Counted from the stretch's first letter, positions 7,773 to 16,476 are shown. The stretch: DNA of 64,000 nucleotides from Limnohabitans sp. T6-20 (GCF_003063505.1 NZ_NERW01000002.1:620001-684000); one strand, 5' to 3'. The notes: a model not told the origin generated them from the sequence alone. Translations and numbers: made by a program.

Positions 7773-8218
7773 GGTTTCTTTCCTCGGGCTTTGATGGGGG
7801 TCTTCAGTTTTTGGAGTTGCTCATCCAAAAGTGAATTGCGTGTTCTCAGTTTGGCCAAACGGTTTTTCACCGGGCTGTCTTGTTCCCACAGGTCCATTTC
7901 ATCGAGGACCGGGGGCGCTGGCACAAGCGGGTTTTCCGGGGGCAGGGACGCTTTGACGGCTTCAGGGCTTGGCGCCACCTCTGGCGTTTTCAGGCGGACT
8001 TTGGCGCGAGGCTTGGTCGGTGTGCGCTTGGCGGCTTTGACCGGCGCAGGGGGGGCTTCTGCAGGGGCAGGCGCGCTCACCTTGACTTCAACTTTGGCTT
8101 TTGCCGCAGGCTCTTTGGCCCCCGCCACTTTGCGGGACTTGTGCTCGGCCACATTGGAGCCCGCCGTCATCTTGACGGCATGGGGCGATTCGTTGCGCAG
8201 GACTGTGTTCTTTTTCAT
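7769..8218 (-). CDS. Hypothetical Lys/Ala/Pro-rich basic protein in the flhB operon
   Basis: This 149-residue protein is of unknown function. Residues 1-105 are low-complexity, rich in Ala, Lys and Pro (AEAPPAPVKAAKRTPTKPRA), and strongly basic. The C-terminal 40 residues look helical (DSPVKNRLAKLRTRNSLLDE) and could be a short coiled coil. No signal peptide or membrane helix is visible. It lies 17 bp after the SPOR-domain gene, and its stop overlaps the start of the next gene by 4 bp. Codon use and base composition are like its neighbours, which supports it as a real gene despite its low complexity. Confidence 0.68.
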   Translation of the reverse strand: MKKNTVLRNESPHAVKMTAGSNVAEHKSRKVAGAKEPAAKAKVEVKVSAPAPAEAPPAPVKAAKRTPTKPRAKVRLKTPEVAPSPEAVKASLPPENPLVPAPPVLDEMDLWEQDSPVKNRLAKLRTRNSLLDEQLQKLKTPIKARGKKP

Positions 8219-8235
8219 CGGTGTGCTTTCATCGC

Positions 8236-9567
8236 TCAGGTCGGGCTTTTCAGCAGTTCTTGCAAGCCGCGCGTGGGGCGAACCCAGCTTCTCGGGATGC
8301 CGGGGCGCTTGGAAGCCTCGTAGCCTTGGTTCAACTCACTGAACGGACCCGAGACGATCACGAAATGGGCCAGTTTTTCGCCGGGGCGATAGGCCGCGAT
8401 GATCTTGGCGTCTTTCAGGGCCGGGTGTTTGCGTTGGATGTCCAGAACTTTTTCATAAGAGCTGGCGGTGCCGTGCTGCAGCAAGAAGCTGCTGGCGTCC
8501 AGTTGCTTGAGCCAGGCCTGCGCTTGCAAGGTGGCCTCAGGGGCCTCGATGGGGGTCTCCGGCGGGGTGACGGCCATGGGGGCCTGCGTGCGTGGGGTGT
8601 TTTCAGGCGAGACGGTCGGTTCAGCCGCAGGCTGCGTGGCCGCCAGCTGAGGGCTCTTGAGGGGGGCTGCCGTGACGGGCTTGCCCGATTTCAGGCCAAA
8701 CGCTTCGGGTTGAATCCACAGCATCATCAGCGTGGACATGACCAGCGCGAAGGCAATGCCCAGCGCCAGCTTGCTGTTGTGCCGAAGCCAGTCTGTGGCT
8801 TGGCCCAAGCGCAGCCCCTTCAGGGACTGGATGGCGGATGCACCGCGGTGCTGAAAAGCGTTGACCTTGTTTTTGAGGGCCGACGCCGGGGCTCGTTCGG
8901 GCTCGGCGCTGGCCGCGACGGCGGGCAACACCGGGGCATGGAAGGGCATGTCCAGTTCCGGGCGTTGCTGGCGCTGGATGCGCTGGATCAATTGCTGCAC
9001 CGCGTTGAAGTTGCCCTCATGGCGGGCTTGGTCCAGGGCGGCCTGCGCTTGTTCTTCGGTGGGCGCTTCGATGTCCCAGCGCAAAATTTTCCGACCAAAG
9101 GCCGACAGGGGCGATTTGGCGGCATTGGCACTGCCCGACATCAACAAGATGGCCCGGATGTTGGCCCCCGGAAAGTTCTGGATCAGGCGCGCGAGCAACT
9201 GGATTTCACTGTCCGGCAAGCTTTGGGCGTCATGCACCAGCCAGATTTGCGCCTGGTTCGGGGTGGACGAGGCTTTGACGGCCTGGTTGAGCGACTGGCT
9301 GGCCAGCACTTCGTTGAAGCGGCCGAGCAGGGAGTCGGTGTTGGCCGGAAAGTAGACCTCGATCCGGTGGTCCGGCGCTTGTTGGCGCAAGCGGCTGAGC
9401 AGCAGGTTGACGTAGTGGTCGAGCAAGGCCTCAAACGGGCAGTAGAGCGCCAGGCTCAGGCCTTCGTGGGCCACGGCGTTGGCGCAGCCATCGATCCGCA
9501 TGCGGTCGGCCGCACGAAATACGTAATGGTTCAAGGCGTCGTTCTCGGGATGGATCTGGATGTTCAT
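8236..9567 (-). CDS. SPOR-domain membrane protein with degenerate ATPase-like N-terminus, coupled to flhB
   Basis: The 443-residue protein has three parts. Residues 1-200 look like an ExeA/DamX-type AAA region but without a Walker A glycine-lysine loop. The hydrophobic strand AQIWLVHDAQSLPD (106-119) sits where Walker B would be. One membrane helix lies at about 265-286. A Pro/Thr-rich linker leads to a C-terminal SPOR domain (about 355-440; SSFLLQHGTASSYEKVLDI, HFVIVSGPFSELNQGYEA). SPOR domains bind septal, denuded peptidoglycan, so the C-terminus should be periplasmic. Its ATG overlaps the flhB stop by 4 bp. It resembles DamX in layout, but linkage to flhB points to a flagellar or polar wall-related job. 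Confidence 0.78.
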   Translation of the reverse strand: MNIQIHPENDALNHYVFRAADRMRIDGCANAVAHEGLSLALYCPFEALLDHYVNLLLSRLRQQAPDHRIEVYFPANTDSLLGRFNEVLASQSLNQAVKASSTPNQAQIWLVHDAQSLPDSEIQLLARLIQNFPGANIRAILLMSGSANAAKSPLSAFGRKILRWDIEAPTEEQAQAALDQARHEGNFNAVQQLIQRIQRQQRPELDMPFHAPVLPAVAASAEPERAPASALKNKVNAFQHRGASAIQSLKGLRLGQATDWLRHNSKLALGIAFALVMSTLMMLWIQPEAFGLKSGKPVTAAPLKSPQLAATQPAAEPTVSPENTPRTQAPMAVTPPETPIEAPEATLQAQAWLKQLDASSFLLQHGTASSYEKVLDIQRKHPALKDAKIIAAYRPGEKLAHFVIVSGPFSELNQGYEASKRPGIPRSWVRPTRGLQELLKSPT

Positions 9568-10727
9568 GCGCGGGCTCCCGCTTTCTCAAGGCGACTGCCG
9601 TCAGGATTGAACAGCATGCTGGGCGGAACTTTGACTCGGGGTTTGGCTTGTGGCGGGTTCATGGGCGATGCCGCCTCCAGGCTGAAGACATAGGCAATGA
9701 CCTGGGCCACGGCGTGGTACAGGTCTTCGGGCACTTGTTGTTCGACTTCGGTGGTGAAGTAAATGGCACGCGCCAGCGGGGCGGCTTCAAACAGGTACAC
9801 GCCGTGGGCCTTGGCTTCTTCCCGAATGAGCGCGGCCATGTGGTCCGAACCCTTGGCCACCATGACGGGCGCGCCATCGCCCGTGGGGTCGTATTCGAGC
9901 GCCACCGCGAAGTGTTCCGGGTTGGTGATCACGACGTCGGCATCCTTGATCCGCTGCATCATGCGCGAGTTGGCCATCTCGCGTTGGCGGCGGCGGATCT
10001 GGGCTTTGACCTCCGGGCTGCCTTCCATCTGCTTGTACTCGTCTTTGACCTCTTGTTTGGTCATGCGCATGCGTTTGTTGAACGAGTATTTCTGGTACGG
10101 GACATCGATCAAGGCGATGACCGCCAGACTCAAGGCGACCCACAAGGCCGACTTCATGATCATGACCCCGGCCGCAGAAAGCGCAGGCTCCAGCCCCATT
10201 TGGCCCATTTGGATCAGGCCGTCCATATTGGACATGAGTGACCACCACAGCACGGCCGAGACGAGGGTGAACTTCAGGACGGCCTTGCCCAGCTCCACGG
10301 CAGCGTGTGCGCCGAAAATGCGTTGGAGCCCGCTCATCAGGCTGAGCTTGGAGCCCTTGGGCGCGACGGCTTGTAGCGAAAACAGGTAACCGCCCGTCAC
10401 GCCCGAGGCCACAATGGCCGCAATCACGGTGAAGACCATGATGGGCATCACGGTCACGAAGGACGACAGCAGTTGGTCGCCAAAGTGCGCGGGCAGCAAC
10501 AGGGGTTTGTTGAGGGTGGTGCGGTCAAACACAAAGCCATTGGAAAAAATCGTCGCCATGCGCGTGACCAGCCAGCCGCCAGTCGTCAACAGCATCATCA
10601 TGGCGCCGATCACGATGACCGCCGCCGGCAACTCTGAAGAGCGGGCGACCTGACCGTCTTCCCTTGCCTTGCTCAGTTTCCTGGCCGTCGGCTCTTCTGT
10701 TTTGTCCTGATCCGAGCCTTCAGACAT
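9564..10727 (-). CDS. flhB: Flagellar export switch protein FlhB
   Basis: FlhB is the export-gate component that switches secretion from rod/hook to filament substrates. The 387-residue protein begins with the typical DKTEEPTARKLSKAREDGQV. Four membrane helices follow between about 33 and 210. It then has the cytoplasmic linker DVPYQKYSFNKRMRMTKQEVK and the autocleavage region at 269-272. There the family motif NPTH reads NPEH (VVITNPEHFAVALEY). The C-terminal tail beyond residue 360 is Pro/Lys-rich. It overlaps fliR by 8 bp and the downstream SPOR gene by 4 bp, within the fliK-to-flhB operon. Confidence 0.97.
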   Translation of the reverse strand: MSEGSDQDKTEEPTARKLSKAREDGQVARSSELPAAVIVIGAMMMLLTTGGWLVTRMATIFSNGFVFDRTTLNKPLLLPAHFGDQLLSSFVTVMPIMVFTVIAAIVASGVTGGYLFSLQAVAPKGSKLSLMSGLQRIFGAHAAVELGKAVLKFTLVSAVLWWSLMSNMDGLIQMGQMGLEPALSAAGVMIMKSALWVALSLAVIALIDVPYQKYSFNKRMRMTKQEVKDEYKQMEGSPEVKAQIRRRQREMANSRMMQRIKDADVVITNPEHFAVALEYDPTGDGAPVMVAKGSDHMAALIREEAKAHGVYLFEAAPLARAIYFTTEVEQQVPEDLYHAVAQVIAYVFSLEAASPMNPPQAKPRVKVPPSMLFNPDGSRLEKAGARA

Positions 10728-11496
10728 GGGGCACTCCCATCACGTCACGGACCACGGTGAAGCCCTGGACCCACAGCCATTCAATGCGGGCACCGATGCT
10801 TTCCATCGAGATGATCAGGATCAGGAAGCCCGCGATGATCATTGCGGGAAAGCCGACCGCAAAAATGTTCAGGCTGGGCGCAGCGCGGGTGACCACGCCC
10901 AGCCCGATGTTGATGAACAACAGCGAGACCATGACGGGCAGGGCCATCAGCACAGCCCCGAGAAACACCATGGAACTCCACTGAAGCACGCGCCCGTAGA
11001 CGTTCTGGTTCAGGATGGAGGTGCCAATCGGCAGGGAGTAAAAGGATTCGGAGATCAGCCCCAGCATGATGGCGTGGCCACCAAAGCCGACAAAAATCAG
11101 GGTCGACATGACGATCATCAGCTGGGAGATCACGGGCACGTTGCCCATGTTGGGGTCCATCATGTTGGCCATGGACAAGCCCATGGCGGCGGCAATGCTT
11201 TGGCCGCCCACCACCATGGCCGCCACCACCACTTGCAAGATGAGGCCCATGACCGAGCCGATCATGAGCTGGTTGAACACCTCGACCAGCCCAGGGGCGG
11301 TGGAGGGGTCCAGCACAGGCCAGCGGTGCAGCGGATAAATCAGCCAGGCCAGGACCAAGGCCATCAAGACGCGCAAGCGCACATTGAAGGCATTGATCGA
11401 GAAGATCGGTGCCGTGATCATCAAGGCCGAGATGCGCAACATCGGCCACAAAAAGGTGTAAAACCTTTCGACGATGTCGGCTGCCAGGAAGTTCAT
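10720..11496 (-). CDS. fliR: Flagellar export apparatus protein FliR
   Basis: The 258-residue inner-membrane protein is the single-copy FliR of the FliPQR export gate. It is almost wholly hydrophobic, with about six helices, and contains the family stretches RISALMITAPIFS near the start, GGQSIAAAMGLSMANMMDP in the middle, and ALPVMVSLLFINIGLGVVTRAAPSLNIF. Length and order match the family. It lies 18 bp downstream of fliQ and overlaps flhB by 8 bp, so the two are coupled. Confidence 0.97.
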   Translation of the reverse strand: MNFLAADIVERFYTFLWPMLRISALMITAPIFSINAFNVRLRVLMALVLAWLIYPLHRWPVLDPSTAPGLVEVFNQLMIGSVMGLILQVVVAAMVVGGQSIAAAMGLSMANMMDPNMGNVPVISQLMIVMSTLIFVGFGGHAIMLGLISESFYSLPIGTSILNQNVYGRVLQWSSMVFLGAVLMALPVMVSLLFINIGLGVVTRAAPSLNIFAVGFPAMIIAGFLILIISMESIGARIEWLWVQGFTVVRDVMGVPHV

Positions 11497-11514
11497 GGTG
11501 AAGACGGTCCGCGT

Positions 11515-11784
11515 TCAGGAGAACAGGGTCGGGATGCGCTGGAAAATGCTGCGCGTGAAGTCGATCAGGGTGACCAATTGCCAGCTGCCAAAAATCAGCA
11601 AGGCGAGCGCCAACGCAATCAGTTTGGGGATGAAGCTCAGCGTCGATTCGTTGATCGAGGTGGCGGCCTGGATGATGCCGATCACCAGGCCGACGGCCAG
11701 TGCAACGCCCAGCAAGGGCGCCGAAACCAGTACGGCGGTCCACAGGGCGTGTCGCGCCAGATCAATGACCATTGCGGTGTCCAT
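11515..11784 (-). CDS. fliQ: Flagellar export apparatus protein FliQ
   Basis: The 89-residue protein has the two-helix hairpin of FliQ. The first helix is APLLGVALAVGLVIGIIQAATSI, with the conserved QAATSINE..L segment, and the second is LIALALALLIFGSWQLVTL. Four copies surround FliP5R1 in the export gate. It sits between fliP (11 bp) and fliR (18 bp) in the usual order. Confidence 0.96.
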   Translation of the reverse strand: MDTAMVIDLARHALWTAVLVSAPLLGVALAVGLVIGIIQAATSINESTLSFIPKLIALALALLIFGSWQLVTLIDFTRSIFQRIPTLFS

Positions 11785-11795
11785 GGTGCGCTCCT

Positions 11796-12548
11796 TCAGG
11801 GCATGGCAAAGCTGGCGGCCAGTGAGCCCATGATCAGGCTCCAGCCATCGACCAGCACAAACAACATCAGTTTGAACGGCATCGAAATCATCATGGGCGA
11901 CAACATCATCATGCCCATGGACATCAGCACGCTGGCCACGATCAGATCAATCACCACAAAGGGGATGTAAATCAGGAAGCCGATCGTGAATGCGCTTTTC
12001 AGCTCAGAGGTCAGGAAGGCCGGTACCAAAGTCATGAAGGGCACATCTTGCGAGCTCGCCACGCCTTTGTTGCGGGCAATTTCCATGAACATGGCGATGT
12101 CGTCTTCACGCGTTTGCAAGAGCATGAAGGCCCGAATGGGTTTTTCTGCGGCGGCCAGGGCTTTGTCAAACGACATCCCCTGGTTCATGTAGGGCAGCAG
12201 GGCGTTTTGGTAGACGTCGTTGAGCACGGGCGACATGACAAACAGTGTCAGGAACAGCGACAAACCCACAATGACCATGTTCGGCGGGGTCTGGCCAGTG
12301 CCCAGGGCTTGGCGCAGGATGGACATGACGATCACGATGCGCACGAAAGCGGTCATCATGAGCAGCAAAGAGGGCAGCACCGACAAAGTGGTCATCAAGG
12401 CCAGCAATTGCAGCGTGATGCTGTACTGCGTGCCTTTGCCCGTGTTGCTGCTGGTGATGGCCGGCATGTCGGGGGCCGCTTGCGCCAAGATGGGCAGCAA
12501 CCCCAGCAGCAAGGTCAGGATCAGGCCGATGTGGACGGAGCGTTTCAT
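11796..12548 (-). CDS. fliP: Flagellar export apparatus protein FliP
   Basis: The 250-residue FliP, five copies of which form the export gate, has a cleavable signal peptide (about 1-24, ending AQAAP) and four membrane helices. Family signatures are visible: TAFVRIVIVMSILRQALGTGQTPPN, SLFLTLFVMSPV, and the C-terminal FVVIDLIVASVLMSMGMMMLSP with its methionine-rich loop. The start overlaps the fliO stop by 4 bp. Confidence 0.97.
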   Translation of the reverse strand: MKRSVHIGLILTLLLGLLPILAQAAPDMPAITSSNTGKGTQYSITLQLLALMTTLSVLPSLLLMMTAFVRIVIVMSILRQALGTGQTPPNMVIVGLSLFLTLFVMSPVLNDVYQNALLPYMNQGMSFDKALAAAEKPIRAFMLLQTREDDIAMFMEIARNKGVASSQDVPFMTLVPAFLTSELKSAFTIGFLIYIPFVVIDLIVASVLMSMGMMMLSPMMISMPFKLMLFVLVDGWSLIMGSLAASFAMP

Positions 12549-12874
12549 GGGTGAGCGGTTTCAGTGGTGGGGACGGACGCCTCAGGGGCGGCAGGCATGG
12601 CGGGGGTCGCGGGCCACGGTGTCAGCACGGTCATTTGTTGAGCGGTGATGCCCACCAGGATTTCGCGCTCGTCCACCCGGACCAGCATGATTTTTTGACG
12701 GGGGCCGACCGACAGGGTTTCCAATGCTTGCAGACGTGCGGTGCTCTTGCGCAACAGCGATGAGCCGTTTTGCAATTTGCGCAAAGTCCACAACAGCGAC
12801 AGCAGCAAGCCGATGACAAAAATGAAGCTGAACAGGTATTGCAACCAGTCTCCCAATGTCCATACCGAGTTCAT
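12545..12874 (-). CDS. fliO: Flagellar export apparatus assembly protein FliO
   Basis: The 109-residue protein has one N-terminal membrane helix (LQYLFSFIFVIGLLLSLLWTL, 12-32). A short cytoplasmic domain carries the FliO pattern LQALETLSVGPRQKIMLVRVDEREILVGIT. The tail is Pro/Ala-rich. FliO is a chaperone for FliP assembly and is short and variable, so its place between fliN and fliP is strong support. Confidence 0.92.
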   Translation of the reverse strand: MNSVWTLGDWLQYLFSFIFVIGLLLSLLWTLRKLQNGSSLLRKSTARLQALETLSVGPRQKIMLVRVDEREILVGITAQQMTVLTPWPATPAMPAAPEASVPTTETAHP

Positions 12875-12891
12875 GCTCTGACTGCTTTCGT

Positions 12892-13203
12892 TCAGAGGTT
12901 TTCAAGTCGCTCGGAGGCCGGCACGACGCGCGTCAGGCGGATGCCGTAACGGTCGTTCACCAGAACCACCTCGCCTTGGGCCACCACGGTGTTGTTGACC
13001 AGCAGGTTCAGTGGCTCGCCTGCGATGCGGTCCAGCTCGACCACGCTGCCTTGCGTCAGGCGCATCAGGTCACGGATTTTGATCACGGCGCGGCCGACCT
13101 CGATGGACAAAGTCACGGGGATGTTTTGCAAAACATCCGAGTGAATTTGGCCTTTGTCGTTGGTTTCCGGGCTGAATTCGGCGGTGGGGGTCAGTTCGCT
13201 CAT
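12892..13203 (-). CDS. fliN: Flagellar motor switch protein FliN
   Basis: The 103-residue protein carries the SpoA/FliN domain in its last 75 residues: ILQNIPVTLSIEVGRAVIKI-like start, LTQGSVVELDRIAGEPLNLLVNNTVVAQGEV, and GIRLTRVV. FliN forms the lower part of the C ring with FliM and is the docking site for FliH-FliI. The N-terminal 25 residues are a variable acidic arm. It is 26 bp downstream of fliM. Confidence 0.97.
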   Translation of the reverse strand: MSELTPTAEFSPETNDKGQIHSDVLQNIPVTLSIEVGRAVIKIRDLMRLTQGSVVELDRIAGEPLNLLVNNTVVAQGEVVLVNDRYGIRLTRVVPASERLENL

Positions 13204-13229
13204 GGGCGCTCCTCAATGGGGGTGTCGTG

Positions 13230-14228
13230 TCAGGCTTGGATATTGGGGCTGATGGCTTGGACGATCTTGACCGCCACCTGGCTGCCCATGGCACCCACTT
13301 CAACATCATAGACAGGCATGTCTTCAATCAGCGCTCTGGCCGACTCGGCCTTTTTGAAGGGCAAAACGTCGCCAGGCTGCATGGTTTGCAATTGCTGGAG
13401 CGACAAATGGAGTTTGCCCAGCAGGATCTGGATTTCCAGATCCGCGTCTTTGACGGCGTCGGCCAGTTGACCGCGCCAGACTTTGTCGGATTCTTCGTTG
13501 CCATCGCCGGTTTGGACCCGGCTGCGCAGCAAGTCACGCACAGGCTTGAGCGCCACATAGGGGATCACCATGTCGATGAAACCAGCCCCTTGCGTGGCGT
13601 TGTCCGATTCGAAGCGGCTGAGCACGACCAGGTCGTTCTCATCGGCAATTTGCGCAAACTGGGGGTTGATCTCGGAGCTCACATGCTCGAAATCGATGGG
13701 TGCGACGGGCGACCAGGCTTCTTTGAACGAGCGAAAGAAGACCTGCAGGATGATCTTGATGATGCGCGTTTCGGTGGGGGTGAACAGCCTGCCGGGTGGC
13801 AGTTGGCCGACACCGCGGCCGAAGCCGCCAAAGAAACTGTCCAGCGAGCTGAACACCACAGTGGGCTCGATCACGACCATGGCATAACCGCGCAAAGGAG
13901 CCATGCGGATGATGTTGACCGACAGCGGCGCTTTGAGGTCCTTGATGTAGTCGCCGAAACGCACGATCTGGGCGCGGCTGGGGTTGATGCGGGGGCTGGT
14001 GCGCAGCACCTCTAGCATGCCCAGGCGGAACATGCGGATGAAGCGCTCATTGATCATGTCAAGTGATGAGACGTTCACGCCCAGGCTGCTGTCTTCTGCC
14101 GCCAGGTCGTGCTTGCGCACCTGGGCATCCAGGTTGTAGCCCGTGTCAACATCCAGGCTGCCATCGCTGATGCTGGCCGACAAGGCGGCCAGTTCGTCTT
14201 CGGACAACAGGGGTTGGTTTTCAGCCAT
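13230..14228 (-). CDS. fliM: Flagellar motor switch protein FliM
   Basis: The 332-residue switch protein has an N-terminal CheY-P-binding segment (LLSEDELAAL, close to the usual LSQDEIDALL), the central CheC-like domain (about 45-230), and a C-terminal SpoA domain (LQQLQTMQPGDVLPF). The phrase RFIRMFRLGMLEVLRTSPRI is typical. The ATG at 14228 is preferred; a TTG two codons upstream (14234) is the alternative. It follows fliL by 31 bp. Confidence 0.96.
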   Translation of the reverse strand: MAENQPLLSEDELAALSASISDGSLDVDTGYNLDAQVRKHDLAAEDSSLGVNVSSLDMINERFIRMFRLGMLEVLRTSPRINPSRAQIVRFGDYIKDLKAPLSVNIIRMAPLRGYAMVVIEPTVVFSSLDSFFGGFGRGVGQLPPGRLFTPTETRIIKIILQVFFRSFKEAWSPVAPIDFEHVSSEINPQFAQIADENDLVVLSRFESDNATQGAGFIDMVIPYVALKPVRDLLRSRVQTGDGNEESDKVWRGQLADAVKDADLEIQILLGKLHLSLQQLQTMQPGDVLPFKKAESARALIEDMPVYDVEVGAMGSQVAVKIVQAISPNIQA

Positions 14229-14259
14229 GGTCAATGGTTCTTTTCAAGGGTGCGCAGAA

Positions 14260-14838
14260 TCACTGCACCACAAAGCTGGTGAAGTAAACCTCTTCGATGC
14301 CGCCGAAGTCTTCGTACTTTTGCAGAACGCCGTTCATCTCTTCACGGATTTTGGCCGCCAACTCCTTGCGGAAATCGGGTTTGGCCAGATCGGCTTCGGT
14401 CATTTGACGCATCGCATCCAGAGCTACCGAGCGCAGCGCAAATTCATGCTTCTTGGCATTCTTGAAAACGCGCTCGTCGTAGTGCGTCATGATGGCCAGG
14501 TTCAGCTGGATCACTTTGCGGGTATTGGTCAGGTTGGAAACCAGAGGCTTTTCCAGCTCCATGTAGCTGTTTTCGAAGCGTTGGAGCTCTGGAGACTCTT
14601 TGGCCACCTTTTGAGGCGCGGCTTCACTGGCCGCAGCTTTGCTCTCGGCGGCGCCTTCTTCCATGTGCTTCAGCGCTTCTTCGGCTGCATGGGTGTCTTT
14701 TTTGTCGAAAAAGCCGGTGACGAACATGGTTCCCACCGCCGTGCCGACCAGCAGCAAAATGGCCACCAGGGCGATCACCACAATTTTGATCAACGGCGAT
14801 TTCTTCTTGCCTTCAACTTCGATTTCTTCGTCTGCCAT
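14260..14838 (-). CDS. fliL: Flagellar basal-body-associated protein FliL
   Basis: FliL is a stator-associated, single-pass membrane protein of the basal body. The 192-residue product has a charged N-terminus, a membrane helix (IKIVVIALVAILLLVGTAVGTMFV), an Ala/Glu-rich linker and a periplasmic domain ending GIEEVYFTSFVVQ, the typical FliL C-terminus. AAGGA lies 6-7 nt before the ATG at 14838 but only 1-2 nt before the ATG at 14844. I therefore choose the second. Confidence 0.94.
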   Translation of the reverse strand: MADEEIEVEGKKKSPLIKIVVIALVAILLLVGTAVGTMFVTGFFDKKDTHAAEEALKHMEEGAAESKAAASEAAPQKVAKESPELQRFENSYMELEKPLVSNLTNTRKVIQLNLAIMTHYDERVFKNAKKHEFALRSVALDAMRQMTEADLAKPDFRKELAAKIREEMNGVLQKYEDFGGIEEVYFTSFVVQ

Positions 14839-14862
14839 GTTCATTCCTTGATTGATTGCGTG

Positions 14863-16317
14863 TCAAACCAGCACATCCCAGCCGTCTTTCCCCATTTTCA
14901 TGCGCGGGGCGTTGGCGACGAGCGGTACCGTGGATTCTGAATCGTTGACGCTGGACATTGTCGATTTTGACATTTGTCCAGGTGTCGACTCTCCGCCACG
15001 TTTTTGTGTTTGGCCATCACCAACCTGCATTGAAGCAACATCCATGCCCATTTGGTTCAGGGTGTCTTTGAGCTTCGCCATGCCGTCTTGCAGGAGTTCA
15101 CGGGTCACGGCTTGCGGGGCCGTGAAGACGGCGTCCAGCTCACCGCTGCGCATCCGCATTTCCACTTCAATATGGCCCAAGGTGGCGGGCCGCAGTGAGA
15201 GTTTCAGGTGCCATTGTCCTTTTTCGATCTCGGACAGGATGCGCTGACCCACCGCTTGGCCCATCTTTTCGGCCAGGTTCTGAAGGTTTTCGCTGCGTTG
15301 TGCTGAGCCAGACTCAGGCGCGGAGGCGCTGGCGTCCGGGGTCTGGACGTCCTGTTTGGCCGCTGTGGCGATCTCTTGGCGGTGTCCTGTGTGTCCTGAC
15401 AAGGGGGTGGGTGCATCTGACGATACCGATGCGCCGGCTTCGGCCAATGCCAGGCTCAAGCCCTCCAGCAGTTCCGGGCTTGCCGCTTGCGTCAAGTCCA
15501 GCTCGCTCTCGGCGATCTCGGTCGGTTTGGTGACGGTTGGCTTGTCCGGTGCGACGGCCAGGGTGTTGCGGAGCATCCAGATGGCCGCAGGTGCAGCAGG
15601 GGCCATAAGGTTGATTTGAACTTTGGCCGCGTCCGACGGGTCTTCTTGTGCAGAGGCGACCACGCGGGCTTTTTCGGTCTGTTGGGCCATGGCCCACAGT
15701 GCTGCCGTGTTCAAAGCATTGTTTGCGATCTGCGTGTCTGATTTGGTCGCTGCGCCTGTTTTCATCGGATCACCGGGTAAGCTTGCGGCGGAATCTGCCG
15801 CAACCATGTCGGATGATACTTCTAAAGTACTCACTTCAAAGCCTTGAGGCAAGGTTCCGACCGCACTCAAAGGGCTGGCACTTGCCAGGCTTGTCACGCT
15901 CTCGCTCGGTGCGGCAGGGGGGGGCATCGTCAAGCCAGGGGCCGTGCCCATGAGCCATTGCACAGCGGTTTCGTCCAGTCCTTGTGATCTGGCAAAGGCT
16001 TCGAGGCTCTGCTCATCGGGCGCTGCGGTTTCTGCGGTGATGACATTCAGGTGGGGCCCTAGATGGACGGCTTTCAAAAAATCTCCCCCTAGCGCGGTGC
16101 CGAAACCGGGCAACACAGGCTGCATGGCCAGGTCAGCGGCCACTTCTTGCCTCGGCAAGTTTTGCCCCGGTTCATGGGGTTGGCCCATGACGTTCGACAT
16201 CACCTGACCAAACTCAGAGGCATCCGAGCCGGTATTTTTGTCATTTTTGAGATCCAAAGAATCGCTTTTAGGGCTGCTGGTGACGCGGATCGGTTGTTCA
16301 ATCAAGGCGAAAGTCAT
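14863..16317 (-). CDS. fliK: Flagellar hook-length control protein FliK
   Basis: The 484-residue protein is the secreted molecular ruler that sets hook length and triggers the FlhB switch. The long middle is low-complexity (Ala/Ser/Pro/Thr). The conserved Flg_hook domain lies near the C-terminus: WHLKLSLRPATLGHIEVEM, FTAPQAVTRELLQDGMAKLKDTL, then MGMDVASMQV. The frame stays open to an ATG at 16482. That codon and its apparent SD (AAGGGG) are the reverse side of the sigma-54 promoter for flhA, and the extra 55 residues do not look like FliK. A start at 16317 (or GTG 16368) also fits a leftward sigma-54 site whose start is near 16400. Confidence 0.9.
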   Translation of the reverse strand: MTFALIEQPIRVTSSPKSDSLDLKNDKNTGSDASEFGQVMSNVMGQPHEPGQNLPRQEVAADLAMQPVLPGFGTALGGDFLKAVHLGPHLNVITAETAAPDEQSLEAFARSQGLDETAVQWLMGTAPGLTMPPPAAPSESVTSLASASPLSAVGTLPQGFEVSTLEVSSDMVAADSAASLPGDPMKTGAATKSDTQIANNALNTAALWAMAQQTEKARVVASAQEDPSDAAKVQINLMAPAAPAAIWMLRNTLAVAPDKPTVTKPTEIAESELDLTQAASPELLEGLSLALAEAGASVSSDAPTPLSGHTGHRQEIATAAKQDVQTPDASASAPESGSAQRSENLQNLAEKMGQAVGQRILSEIEKGQWHLKLSLRPATLGHIEVEMRMRSGELDAVFTAPQAVTRELLQDGMAKLKDTLNQMGMDVASMQVGDGQTQKRGGESTPGQMSKSTMSSVNDSESTVPLVANAPRMKMGKDGWDVLV

Positions 16318-16410
16318 GGGCGTGGCGCTTTTTTCAGGGGTTTTGACAGGGTCAAAGGGCTCATTCACAGCGGAAAATTTTTGCCGCTTGCGTCTGATAT
16401 CACCTGATTC

Positions 16411-16426
16411 AGCAAGTTGCGCACCA
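16411..16426 (-). promoter_or_regulatory. Candidate sigma-54 promoter for the fliK-fliL-...-flhB operon
   Basis: On the minus strand TGGTGCG-CAAC-TTGCT keeps the invariant GG (16425-16424), 10-nt gap and GC (16413-16412) of sigma-54 promoters. It differs at two places from TGGCACG-N4-TTGCW. Transcription would begin near 16400, upstream of the fliK start chosen here. Confidence 0.5.
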
Positions 16427-16476
16427 GCTTTCAAGGGTTCGCGGTGACCGGGTCCATCGCAGGGTGTCGGTGGGCG

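Noticed and set aside
8221..9693. A 490-codon plus-strand frame over the SPOR gene
   Set aside because: It crosses the flhB and SPOR coding region antisense and is Gly/Arg/Gln-biased without any domain.
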